From: Tubiluchus corallicola
Lineage: Eukaryota > Priapulida > Priapulimorpha > Priapulimorphida > Tubiluchidae
DNA length: 64,000 nucleotides
Assembly: GCA_030141605.1 (NCBI GenBank)
Contig: JAQGDQ010000073.1
Span: forward strand, 370,001-434,000
Direction: 5' to 3'
Below are positions 50,391 through 62,800 of this stretch, piece after piece (position 1 is the stretch's first letter; every line of letters begins with the position of its first letter). The position numbers and the translations under genes are program-made. A model generated the notes under the pieces. It was not told the DNA's origin and made no database searches. It worked only from the letters and a program-made list of their open reading frames with translations.

Positions 50391-51699
50391 CATCTTCTGA
50401 TTTTCTAATTTATTTGGATATACTGTAAAAAATTTCGAAAGTTTTTTAATCTTTGTTGTTTTTAAGGTATCATATACACAATTATTTGCAGATTTGCTTC
50501 TTTTTCTGACTTGGTTTTTGTAAAAATTGTGAATTTAGTTTAGCAACTGTTACATACATTTAACTTACGCTGTACGCTTCAAATTTGCTGAATCAGCTGA
50601 GCTCCGGTCGCCCTACTGAACACACAGTTTTATTGCCTAATAAAGCTACTCAAGTCCACTCGGACGTATTCCGTCCTGGTTTGGAGAAGGTTGTGAAAAT
50701 CGGCCATCTCCGCTTCTCACTACTCAGATTACACCTCCAAAATATATTCGTCAACAGATCAGCAACGCGGGGGTGGGTAATACAGGTCCCAGAAAACCGC
50801 TAAAAAGGGAAAGAGCGCTTCGCAGGCTCGTTGGAGAATGCCAGACTACCAGTGTTTGATTACGCCTTGGCGTTCACTTTCTCAGCTAGGCAGCTTTTTG
50901 GAAAAATCACCACCACTGGCACGACAGGGTGGTGAAGTTATTTGGCCGTTCCGCCGTTACCGTTTGCGCTGTTTTTAGCTACAAATTAAAACAGAAAGGG
51001 ATATTTTAGTTCTTATAGGAAGTGTTCGATCTAGTATAGTCACGGGTATAATACACTCGATTCGAGTTGTATATGGCATATGGACACTGTGGACAGTATT
51101 TGCCATCTTGGGAAGGCTTGTCTGCATTTTTTTTCTTTGCGAGTTTGTTACTTGACTGAAACTTTGTTTTTTTAGAGAGACAAACTCATAACTATATAGC
51201 CTAATCGTGAATTTTACATTACCAGTAAAGAAAAGCACATTTAGTCTTAACCTACACATTGACGTACAACGCACGTGACGTTTACTGGTTTGAAGACGAT
51301 TTTTTCTGGTAGCAGCTGACGCAGAGTGAAAATATTTTGTTTACAAATTCACTTGGGAAGCCAGTCACTGTCATGTGTGACTGGTTACATCGTTACAGTC
51401 TACTGTCTAGTTCTAGCTGGTTTTGTGCTGTGGTATATTACACACGTGTTTAATATTTAATTCTACACACCAGGCAGCAGAACGCCCAAAACAAAACCAT
51501 CACTCACGGTAATTCTTGTAATGAGCTGATCAGTAGTGCTACTGTCTTATTGTTATACTTGGTCATTCACAGAAATTATTTATTGTTTAAACTTATAGTA
51601 ACCGACGGCCTGGTTCAATACTTGTTCCAGGAAATTTCAGTCATCATATTTGCTGTCTATAAGGGGGAATGTATTCACACCCTGGGTGAAGCATTTGTA

Positions 51700-51838
51700 C
51701 TCGCTCATAGCTTCAACTGAGAGGATTAGTCTTGCAGTGGGTCAGGTTCTAGTCCCACCACACTTGTCTTTAAAAAGTGGGCCCTTCCAGCTTGTATAAT
51801 GTTGGATGGGAAGTAGTTGTAGTAGTAGTAGTAGTATA
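51700..51838 (+). mobile_element. Possible SINE with (TAG)n tail
   Basis: A box B-like GGTTCTAGTCCCACCAC at about 51744 is followed by a non-coding body and a terminal GTAGTAGTAGTAGTA run. This resembles a short SINE, but box A is unclear and no second copy was noticed. Confidence 0.3.
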
Positions 51839-53280
51839 AAAACAACAAAAACATTAAAATCATGTTGCTGCTATACGGTCATAAGTCGTAAGGCTGATGT
51901 CATGTCCTGAAAATGTAGATGTTTCACAATTAATTACACGAAGCCCATTTTTATTGTTAGTTCTAGGCCAAGCTTCATTTTTACCTTTGAGTGATGTGTG
52001 GGTGGTTTTTATTCAAGATTTTTCGGGCACACACCAATGATCGCCCACTGATTAGATTAGGTTAGTTAGGATCGTTTCTAAAATGTCTTTCTGTGGAAAA
52101 ATTAATCAGAGTAGCTTTTTACATTGCTTTTTATATTATCGCGCTGTTATATGTTATCAAACATTCATTTGGGGTTGAAGTACCTTTGTGTTTAATGGCT
52201 GTGAATTACCTACCTCCAAGGTGCAGGCGGCAGCCCACCTTTACATGAGCAGTGGAAGGATTTTAGGTTGAGATTTAGTGAGGGAAAAGTTGCTGCTTGG
52301 ACGGCTTGTTCCGAGACGAAGCTGTGTCATACTAGGCTATACTTCCTGCTTTGTTTTTTTTAATTCATACCTATACTTCATTATCGTAATTCTTTAATCA
52401 GGTTTTCAGATATTAACAGTTATGAGTAGTGACATAACGCAGTAGATTAGGTTATAATTATGCAACTTGCTGGAGTTATGTTCATGCATCAAAGTACTAG
52501 GGGATTTTTTTGCCGATTATAATTATTTCCTTTTTAGCCCAGTGAATCTGGGTTACCAGAGAATGAAAATAATTTTAAGATCAAATTTGTTTACGTTTAA
52601 TATCAGTCAATCTCATTCCTATGCTCGAAAGCTCGGCTGCTGGACATAACATGTTAAAATATTTATATGTTGCTGTTAGGCGGCTGAATATGCCGCTAAG
52701 AAAGCTCAGGAATGTGTCCTTGAGTTGTTTTTAGGGCAGCTTGAGCAGACGATAGTTTTGGCTCTGTGCCAAGTCTCGAAATTAGTGTTTATTATTACAC
52801 CGAGGCTAAATTTAATGCGTTAGCGTTGGCGAATAGTTGTAACTAACACGGGTTGCCTTTGTCGTCGGTGAAACGTGATATTATCCTGTTATACATTATT
52901 CCGCGAAACAATAACGGTCATTAAATTTGTTGACTTTTTGCTACAAACCTTCTAACTAGCTGTAACTCTTATAAATTGGGTTATGAAGGTCTGCAAAAAA
53001 CTTAGGTTGCCACAACCCAGTTTTGGGCTTTAATTGGTGCTTTAGTGGCGGCTTATTGTTACGTTATTTGTCCAATCAGATTAATTGCTGTAATATCTAT
53101 TTTACTTTAGCTGTCTACTATACTGCTGTAGTACATATAGAGAAAGTTCGTTTGATTTATGTATGACTTAGTGAAAACTGCTTCTTTAGTTATATAATAA
53201 ACTTATTTTATCTGGATGTAATGCAATAGAACATGCTGTAACTAGTGTTTCTCTTGTCTTGAAATTCTATATTACCTATG

Positions 53281-53670
53281 TACAGACCTACGTACTGCCT
53301 TATTGCACACAGAGCTTATATTAGCAGCAACGCTGCATAAAACGTGTAAACTCTCGCTTACGGTTAGGCGCAGCCAGTTTGATGATAAGTCGTTTGAAAC
53401 AAGCTTAGATAACATAATCTAAAGTTTTGAAAAAATAGGCAAGCATTCGTAGCGCACACTTCACTAACTGGACAAAAGGATAAATACCTTTATCCTGTCA
53501 GTAAGATTAATAGTATGTTTTTTGGTGAATCAGTAGTGCACACTGGGAAGGTGAGTCAATGATGTTTTACCAATTGGCGCGAACATCTAAATTTTTAAGA
53601 ATTTTGTTTTCTAGTTTTGGTAAGCGTAGTACAGCTATTATAGCTTTGTATGGAAAGTCTTTTTGGGATG
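53281..53670 (+). repeat. Diverged repeat, copy A
   Basis: Shares ordered blocks with copy B at 54345-54735: CGGTTAGGCGCAGCCA, AGTCGTTTGAAACAAG, GATAACAT, TTGAAAAAATA, GCATTCGT, GTAAGATTAA, GGTGAGTCA and TTTTACCAATTGGC. The spacing between copies is about 1.06 kb. Either a segmental duplication or two copies of an unknown element. Confidence 0.75.
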
Positions 53671-54344
53671 TATTTTAAAAGTGCCCTTCCACTTTAGCGT
53701 GATTACGATTTCCAATTTTTTGCCGGTTGCAAAGAAATTTGTTTTGTGGGTGTGTCGGTATCTTCTGGAAAAACCTTGTCCTCTTTCCTGCCTGTTCGTG
53801 CGTGCGAAATATTTTACTTATTCCGTTGACTCACTCTTTTCAATGAAAGCTTGTCTGGCTGTCATATTTTGGCTCTCTGCCAGAATTTTCGTCACAGCTG
53901 GGATTAATATTTCTCATAAATTACTATTCTCTTTTAGAGAATTTATAGCAATACTAACTATTTGTCGAATTGCAACTAGATATTGTGATATTTACAGTAC
54001 AAGATGATTTCGTGGCTTATTTTTTTATTAATAGCACTTTTTAAGTTTTGATGCTTAATTATTAAAAGAACTCTTATTAAAAGTATTCTTGACGCTTAAT
54101 AAAGTGATTTTAGTAAGAAAAGAAAAACTGCCTGCTTGTTTACTGTGTTTATTTACTGTTTAACAGACTTTGGCCTTTGATTCAAATTTCTAAAAGCTTA
54201 TAGTTATAATTGAAATAATGTGAAATGTGCATTAGTATTACTATGACGAGCTGATGTTTTCTTGTGTAGGCCTACTTTACCTTAAAGCACAAGAAAACCC
54301 TCCACTTACATAAAGCTTAAAAAATTCGTCTCGAAATTTTATAC

Positions 54345-54735
54345 GAGTTACATACTACGCATGCACGGCTTGCATCGGCCATAACGTTGTATAAATTTAA
54401 ACTCCCGCGATGACCGTTAGGTGCAGCCATTTGAATGGTAGGTCGTTTGAAACAAGTTTTGATAACATTAAGTAACGTTTGAAAAAATAATCAGAGCATT
54501 CGTGGCATACATGTTGCTAATTAAATAAAATTTTAATTACTGTATCTTGTTAATAAGATTAAAAATACGTTTTTGGCTAGTGAGTGGCGCATCCTGGAGG
54601 GTGAGTCAGCGACATTTTACCAATTGGCACAAGCATTTTAAATTATTAGTCTAGTTACTAAGTCTTTCTAGCAGGTAAGTGATATGCTAAGTAATATAGA
54701 TTTGCACGGAAAGTTTTTTGGCTCATAATTTAACA
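54345..54735 (+). repeat. Diverged repeat, copy B
   Basis: Corresponding blocks: CCGTTAGGTGCAGCCA, GGTCGTTTGAAACAAG, GATAACAT, TTGAAAAAATA, GCATTCGT, ATAAGATTAA, GGTGAGTCA and TTTTACCAATTGGC. The order and spacing match copy A; base differences are scattered through both. Confidence 0.75.
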
Positions 54736-55800
54736 TTGTCTTTTCTTCCCCTGATTTACGTGGCGTAGTGACCGTCATGTAATGGCGCCGTCGGAACAAT
54801 ATTGCGGGAGATTTAAAATGAAAACGAAAATTCTTTTTAACGCGAATACGATATGTGCATAAACATGCTGTAAAGTAGTATAATTTTTTAAGGCGATTTT
54901 TCTGAAACCTACTTCATGTGCTCCTTTTCTTGTCCTTTAACTTATTTCTGACATTATTGATAGATCGTACATTTTTAAATGGTTCACATTTTGCAGTAGA
55001 TTCTATAGATATACGGGTAGAAATAACCGGGTGCGCTGAGTTACCAAATAGCAGTAAATGGCGAATTTAGTAAAAGTTGTTAATTTGCAGATGACGGCGT
55101 ATGCAGGTGTTTGACTGTTATACAACGATTTGAAGTTATCATTTTTAGATTTAGTCAGTTAATCCAGGAGTTGGCTTTCAGGTTTCAACACATTGGTTCA
55201 GTGCACAGTAAGGGGCTGATTTTTATCATCATCGTTATCATCGATATTATCATAAGTGTTGTCATTATTAAGATTTCGTTGCCACATTGGCTTTTTTATT
55301 AAATTATTATCGTCGGTCGGCATGTCGCCATCATCTTCATCAATCATCATCGTTGACTGTCATCGTTGTCGTAAACACCTCGATTTTCATCAAGGTTCTG
55401 TTATTGCCACCATCGTCGTTTGTCGTTTTCGTGATCACCATTCGTTTGCGTAGAGAGATGTCTTAAGGGTGTCATTTTTGTTTGTAAGGTACGTATCTCT
55501 GCGATCGTGATGTTGAGTGTTAATAAAACAGCGTTGCGTGGTGCATACTTGATTAGTGTAAGGCATTATTACCTGTTTTCACGATCAGTCCTGGCGTAGA
55601 GTCTTGTGGTTATTTGTTACACAAGCTTTTGTTTGCGAGTTCATTGGAAATTGACTCATTTTTGTATGAGTGCGTGAGAAGTTCCTCTGATGGTATCCTT
55701 GTGCCTCTCCAAGTCCCACCAACCAAGGCTATTCTCTCCTGGGTTGACGACCTGTCCGTTGCCTCCCAATCCGGTCTGACGGCTGTCTTTCGCCTTTGTG

Positions 55801-55814
55801 AAAATGGCGGGAAA
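55801..55814 (+). promoter_or_regulatory. YY1/E2F-like composite motif (Dok-7 intron 2)
   Basis: AAAATGGCGGGAAA combines a YY1-type AAAATGGCGG with an E2F-type GGCGGGAAA. The ~250 bp before it is CG-richer than its surroundings, which would fit an internal promoter or enhancer. The ATG inside it opens a 66-codon basic frame (55798-55998) of unknown nature. Confidence 0.35.
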
Positions 55815-58327
55815 GTATAATATCGCCTATAGCCTCGTTTATTTACAATTTTACGCCGATGCTCTCTGTTCGTGTTTACGAAGCGCTCGCCGAGACTGTG
55901 GAAAATATGGGAAAAATTGCCGACCTGCTCTAAAGCGAAAGGGAACTGTGTTTGCAAAGATGTATAAAAGCGTATTGTTCCCATATTCGTTTTGTTGAAG
56001 TACTCTATTTTGGAGATACTAACGTTGCAAGAAGGCGGCGGTTTCTAAGACTATTCTAGGGATCTAGAACAACCGAACATTTATTGCTACTCGCGTAAAA
56101 GATTATCAACGTTATCAAACGTAATAATAACTGCTCTTTTATTTGATCTATATAGCAATACTATCACAATAGACGTACATGTATACGTTAATTGTTAGGT
56201 TTTAATAGCAAACCGCTATACGCGTGACTTTGTTGACAGTTGGGCCATTAATATTAAAAGGTCAGCTGAACTAAAGAAATGATTAAAAAGGCGTTTAGGT
56301 GTGATTAGGGGTATTGCGGGGGCGTCATCCGCATGCGAGTGTATGGCTTTTTCGGTGACGAATTTCCTCTTCGAAGTTTACTTTGCAAATGGTTTTTCGT
56401 TTCTTTAGTTAAACGTTAAGAAAACAAAAACCACTCCTGTGCTATAAGAGATTTATATAAATTAACACTATTTATTTTATTCTCTATTACGCAATAAAAT
56501 TGTAGATAATCACAAATATTTTTGTCGTGTATTGTGATTAGCAGGGGTGTTTGTTTAAATCACGATTTAATTCACCATAATAAAATAATCACGATTTCAA
56601 TGTACGTGATGTAATATACATTACCTGTTCTTTTATTTTTGTTTTATTTTCATTTTGAACAGTTGTGAGCAATTAACACGTTTGCTGCACCTTGGTGATG
56701 TGAACATCAGTGTGAATTGTTTTTAAAACCGTGTCTTTGCTGTCAGTTAATTCTAACAGTGAGCTAGTAGACGACAGGCCCTTTTTACTACAAAAAAGTA
56801 GATCTCAGCAGCTCGTAGTAGCATATACCTCACATCCGATGTTGGTAAATAGTGAAATGATTTATTTCTGTCAACGCCTTGTTACGAACGACTGTCTGAC
56901 ACTTTTATAAGAGGCTAGTGAGCCTAGTGGCTACTATGCTTTTTCGCGTTTGATATAAGTTTTCTTCGTATTAGTAGACTTTTCCAACTCTGAACCTACA
57001 AGTGACCATAGAAATGTTTTCCAGTTTAATTATTTAATGCTTCCAGTGAATTTAAGGTCCCTTAGTTAGGCGTAGAAAGTCCTACCTTTCGAAAATCTTC
57101 CATGTAGTTCCTTCTAGTTCGTAGAGGAAAGTTGGTCACCTGTTTGTCTTAAATAAGCTAAATTCGAATGTTTCCTTTTTCTCAGGCTCTTTTTCTTTAT
57201 TATAAAGCACAAAGCTTGGTGAGAAGGTATTTGACCTTTTTAAGGACTTGCACTTTGGCGTTCGAACATCTTTGTCTAATAACTTTTGTTAAATGTACCC
57301 AAGCATGCTTTTGAACTACGCTTGACCAAGTCCACATCTTGACCGTAGTCCTCGTTTGTATTTTGACCAATGGCTATTCAATTAAGGAGCAGTTTTAATG
57401 AGCCTTTGTAGCCTTGAGGGTAAACTGTTTTTGCTTTAAATTGTCAAAGCCCACAATTATTTTAAGACGCCCACTTGTTGATTTGATTTGCACACGTGCA
57501 TCGTGCAAGTCTTTTTCCAACAGTTTGCGTCACACGTTTTTTTGCATTGGTATTGCCTCAGAAAGTTTTTTGTAATTGCTCGATTTGACTGCTCTTGATG
57601 TTAAATATTTTATAGTAATCATTTTTTGCTGCTGTATGACGTTGTTTAGTATTGTACCGCATCGCATCGCGTCGGCATTTTTACCTACTATGCTATCGAA
57701 ATGTCTTAAAAACGTCTAATTGTAATATTTTCTTAGCTTCTTCATATGCGGTCCACGCCAGCCGTGAATCTCCCACACAGTACGTATAGTGTGTTTCGCC
57801 CACGTTTTCCTGTGTACTCTTGTAAATACACAATTCTTTCCTGTGTATGCACAGATAAATACTGATTACAGACACAAACGCCATTTATGGACGCGGGCCT
57901 ATTTGTAAGTTATTTGCTGCATATATTATTCCTGAGTTGAAGCTTTTATTTACTGTCTAACGGGTCTGTAATTGTAATTTTCCTAGTAACGCAGTCAGTT
58001 ATGTTGGTGGAGATTTAAAAGCATGTACCCCCATTACCCACATGACAGACTGGTAGCACATTATCCAGTTACATAATTTAACCTCCCTAATGGCTTCATA
58101 TAAATGAACTCGAATATACAGCAATAGATACATCATTCCTTGACGCCGTCCGCTTTTGTGATACGTAAAATTGCTTACTGATTGTATTAGAATTTTTCGC
58201 CTATATTTTCATCTTTATTCAAATCTATTTTTATTTAGTAAATAGACGTAGTATGTATAAGGCATACGACTTGACTACTTTCACTCTAGCGCAGTTTTGA
58301 CCGTTTTTTAACCATACTTCTCAGTAT

Positions 58328-58499
58328 GGAAAAGTGAAAGTTAGAGACATTTTGTAGTTGATGCTGTATGTCACCGTGACCTTAATCGGTAACGACGTCC
58401 GCGACCTGCATTCAGCAAACAACGTTCAGAATAATGTATCAGACACGTTACCGTTCGGTACCATTATTGGAGCACTCGTGGAAAGTGAAAGTGAAAGTT
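58328..58499 (+). promoter_or_regulatory. Pair of ISRE/IRF-like sites (Dok-7 intron 2)
   Basis: GGAAAAGTGAAAGTT (58328-58342) and GAAAGTGAAAGTGAAAGTT (58481-58499) both fit the GAAANNGAAA core bound by IRF proteins; the second has three phased GAAA units. They are 140 bp apart on the same strand. Regulatory use is inferred from motif shape only. Confidence 0.35.
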
Positions 58500-59706
58500 A
58501 AAATTGAAAATTTGGGTCGCCTTAATCGCTGCACAACCAGTCCATACCTTACCAATGCATTCAGTACAATACTGTATCATCTAGATTCGCCAACAAAGAA
58601 ACAAATTGTGATACTAAGTTATTAACCATCGTTATTGCACTGAAGACAGTTATAACTATAGGTTTATTATGCGCGGTAAAAGTGGCAGAGGTAGAATGCA
58701 CAGGAAAAAATTACACGGTAAAATGGCACAGGAAAAAAATGAAACATTCTACTTGCTGTTTCTGTGTCGGTCTAAATTAATCTTTTTGCCTCTTTGTTTC
58801 CTCCCTTGGTAGTGAGGGTTTTCCCTGTAAATGGATTGGAATGGATTTAATAGTTTCTATATACTCCTTATATTTTTTCAAGTCTGTGATATTTTGCCAA
58901 TTTCCAGTAAGGAAATGTTAATTTCTTTTATGCTTTGTTTGGAAGTTTTAGACTTTCAGTGTTTGACATGTTAAATTTTCTTGTTTGAAAAAAATGGAAG
59001 TTCTCTGGTCTTTCGGTGCATACGTTCAGGTTTCAACATGAAACTTGCGTCCTGTTCGCTGTCCTTTATTTCCCTAATCCAGCCGCATGTATTCCAGTAG
59101 AAAGTCAGACACGCTGACAGGTGGGCCTGTAACAATCGGTAATGCCGAATCCATTAGCGTTGGGTTGGTAAGCTTATGGACTGATGGAGTTAAGCCACTT
59201 ATGTCTCACTGGTCACTATTTCAAGGTTGCTCTGGGTTATTTAATGGAAGAATGATTACTAGGAGCAGTTTGAACATTAGGTGAAATGTGTCTTCATATT
59301 ATCATAATTTATAATTTATTGGGTGAAAGTATATTAACAAAATTATACAGTCATTAATTACAAAGTACCAGACAAAACAAATATAAGTACAAGATAGTAC
59401 GTGGCACATTACCAAAAAAAAAATAACAACATCAAACACTGATGTATGTCAGAAACCCAACTTCACATACACATTCAACACGCTAAAATTGATAAGAAAG
59501 TTGATAACAAATATCGTGATGATGTTATTATGTCACGTTTTCTTCTTCCTTCTCCCATTTCTCTTTTTCTTCTTCATTGTGAACACCATCGATCATATTA
59601 ATTGTAGACGACAATTAGCTGTCTTCGCCTTCACTGCCATCATCACCAAAATCATCCTCATCATCGTTAGCCGCTGCAACGATCACCACTATTATCTACG
59701 TCGATT

Positions 59707-59814
59707 TCGTTGCTGTTGTTGTCGTTGTCGCTATTGTTGTGATTGTTGTTGTTGTTGTTATGATTGTTGTTGTTGCCGTTGCCGCCGCCGCCGCCGCTGC
59801 TACTTTGTTGTTGT
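59707..59814. repeat. Degenerate GTT/GCC triplet-rich tract
   Basis: Runs of GTT, GTC, GCT and GCC triplets (including five GCC units) in one phase over about 108 bp. The plus frame gives a Cys/Arg-rich peptide and is not considered coding. Confidence 0.85.
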
Positions 59815-62800
59815 AGCTCCTCTTTAATGTTCACAAAGGCTTGTGCAAAGAAAATCAGCGTTTGTTGTTCAGAATAGTTCCATTGCTCATAAACTCATAA
59901 GCTGTAGAAATAGTATTGTATAAACGTACACACTGTACTTACTGTATGACTATGAACTGTCACTTCAAGTGAAAGTGTTCATTAATTATCTCCTGGCCGC
60001 ATCCTTGTGACTGTGTGTGTCTGTCATTAAAGGGGCGGCGAACTTCTTGGGGTAGTGTAACTCTTTCTACACGACGTGTTCGAAGAATTCCGCACTGAAA
60101 GTGTTAATTATAGTCTCGTAAACAGTTAATTATTGCTAGAAGTAAATTTAGCTTTTTCGTACAGTAATTGGAACTTAGTTTTAGAAGTTGAATTGGGGAC
60201 CTGCTTGTCTACCCATTTTAGATTTGCATCTGTCTTTTATAATAGTATTCTTTAATTTCTTTTACTAAATAGTCGAACGGGTGTCTGAGACACAACCTCT
60301 GGTAACAAGCTTGCTGCAAGCCCATTATTGCCCGAGACGTCTCACTAAGCATTATTTTGAACAACAGAACGAAGGTTTTGATTCTGTTTGAGAATCTAGT
60401 TGTATATATTCAGCTTCGGACGTTTCATAAAATGATCAATTTCTTTTAGCACCAAGGGTCAAGAAGTTCAACAATAGCGAAGTGTAGCTTATATTGCAAC
60501 TTAATCATTAGCTGCAGCAAATCGTATTGCATGAAACATGAATATTTTGCATACGTTGTGCATCGTAAAAAAACCGACGAGACGTTTTTCTGGTGACCTT
60601 GGCTCCTCAATGTGTCACTGCCCTTTTACGCACCTGGTATGAATACCTGATTGAGATGCCTGTCTGTAAGCAAAACACCTGCCGGAAAGATGTAGACAGG
60701 AGAGGCATTGATGGGGAGGGATGCTGTTCAGCAGAGGATTGAGAGGAAGTGTGTATAGACTTCTTCACCCTGTCAGACTTTCCCTGACAGCCATTTCTAG
60801 ACGTAATTGTTATCATTCCGTTTCACGCAACTTTGCACTGTTAAGATTTTACAGTGAAGAGTATCAGCTGACGGATATAGGCCTATATTCTCAAACAGGA
60901 TTAAAACCTTCCTTCTGATAATCAATTTCGTGAATTAATTCAAAGTTCCAAAAAGGTTGTGTGTCCTATACACTTCCCAAAACTAAGACAACCAAATAAT
61001 TAAGACACAAAAGATAGATTAAAAAATCGAAAGGGCCTTATCAAACTAAACTAAATACGTAAATGATACAGTTTAACATTCACAGATAGACTAGCAATAA
61101 TCCACAAAATCTAAGAAAATCAGTATCGTCTTTAGATCTAGTTAATGAGTACAAAATTTTAGAGTCGTACGATAATTGAATGCGCAAAAGAGATGTCCTG
61201 AAGTATAAATTTGATTTTAATCATCTTTTTGTGAACTTTGGTTTTTAAAGATTATAGAAGCATTGCATTATCTATCTAACCATCGTGTTCTCTCTGCTTA
61301 CTTCTTTAAAGTATTCCATATCGCCTTACAATAAAATCGACATCTGTATTATAATTGTATATTGTATTACACAGGAAAAATCTAGCACATTTACGTGAGG
61401 TGGTTATACTTTCGGTTAATGATTTCCTTCCCCTTTATCGTGCTTGCAAAACAGGTAAATATCTTGCGCGCAGTCAAATGTATATTTTCAACTGTTATTA
61501 ACTTCTGGGAAATTCCATTATTTATTTGGCAACCTAATTTGCCTTTGTGTACAAAGCTGAATGTCCACGTGCTCTACGTTATAGCTGAGACTGCGTGGCC
61601 TGTCTGGAGAATTCTCATGTTGCAAAGAATGTTTTAGAAAGCGGGCGCAAGAACGTAGTATATTCTTTAGCATGTCCATCCTGACAAGGGGATGCATGCG
61701 GCATAGAAAAGGACAGAGTGTATTATGTTTCACATTGCAGACCGACATTTTCCCTGCCTTCTCTGTACAGCATTTACAATGGAATCAGAAACATAGTAGC
61801 GTTGCTGAAATTGAAAACTTTTGGACGGCTGAGCTGTCGTGTTGGTATCGTATCGAGCTAATCCAGTCCTAATAGTACAAAATATTTTTCTTCATTTAAT
61901 AAAGTTGGTTCCTAATGTTGATGCACATGTTGCCTAGAGTTAACGGCTGATCAATTTGGTGAGTTTTGGCGTTTGGCATTATATTTCAATATATTTTCTG
62001 TTTGACAGATGATATGATTTACTATATCTCAGGTCTAGGAACATATATAGTGACATTAAAAGCTCACAGTTTAACCCTATCCGTAGGGCGTAGGCCGTTC
62101 TATATTCTAGCCTTCTCATCTGACGTTAATAATGATTGTAAAAATTTGTTTCGCGCTTTGAAAACGCATCTTTTCCATAATTATTATGATACAACAACGT
62201 CCTACAGCGGACGCCATTCTTTTCAGCCTAAGTTTCCTTTTCTGGTTGATGAACTCTTGGTTATTGCATGCCATTGACTTGTGTTATCCTGTGGGATGTA
62301 GATTTATGACAGGTGTGTATTGTTCAGATGTCGTAACGCTAATGCCAAAGTAATTACAGTTTATTCCCGGGACAGGTGTCTCCTGTAAAACATAAGGGTC
62401 ATCGTGAAGAAAAACATTGTTATCTAACTGAAGAAGTCCCTGACATGTCATCGCCTTGTCGGAGGAGTCAAGGTCTTTTGAGAGCTTTTAAGTGTTGTGT
62501 CCATGTCATGCGTTCCTTTCTAAAGTGTTAAAAAACCATCATTGGCCATGCACTGTTCCTAACTGAGGCGGTGTTTAATATACCGTCGGATGAGTCAAGG
62601 CCACTGTCATCAATCGGTAAACATCCTTTAGCCATTCTGACACGTGAGTAGACCAACGTGACCTATTAGGTTTTGAAGATGACGCGCGTTTTTGACGACG
62701 TTTTTAACAAAGCCATTTGTAAAATGAAACCAGTTTTCAAAAGTGAAGACTGGAAGGAATAACACTGGCTGTTATAATATTTAATTTGTTCCTATAATAT

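Noticed and set aside
53663-54007. 114-codon plus-strand frame in the Dok-7 intron
   Set aside because: Hydrophobic, no known motif, and its start overlaps the diverged repeat copy A.
55610-55984. 124-codon minus-strand frame overlapping two plus-strand frames
   Set aside because: Antisense to equally long frames in a CG-richer patch; no motif decides for any of them.
61966-62277. Possible LINE C-terminus (LFRALKTHLFHNYY)
   Set aside because: The LKTHLF word resembles L2-type endings, but the preceding LWNSLP-type block is missing; could be chance.
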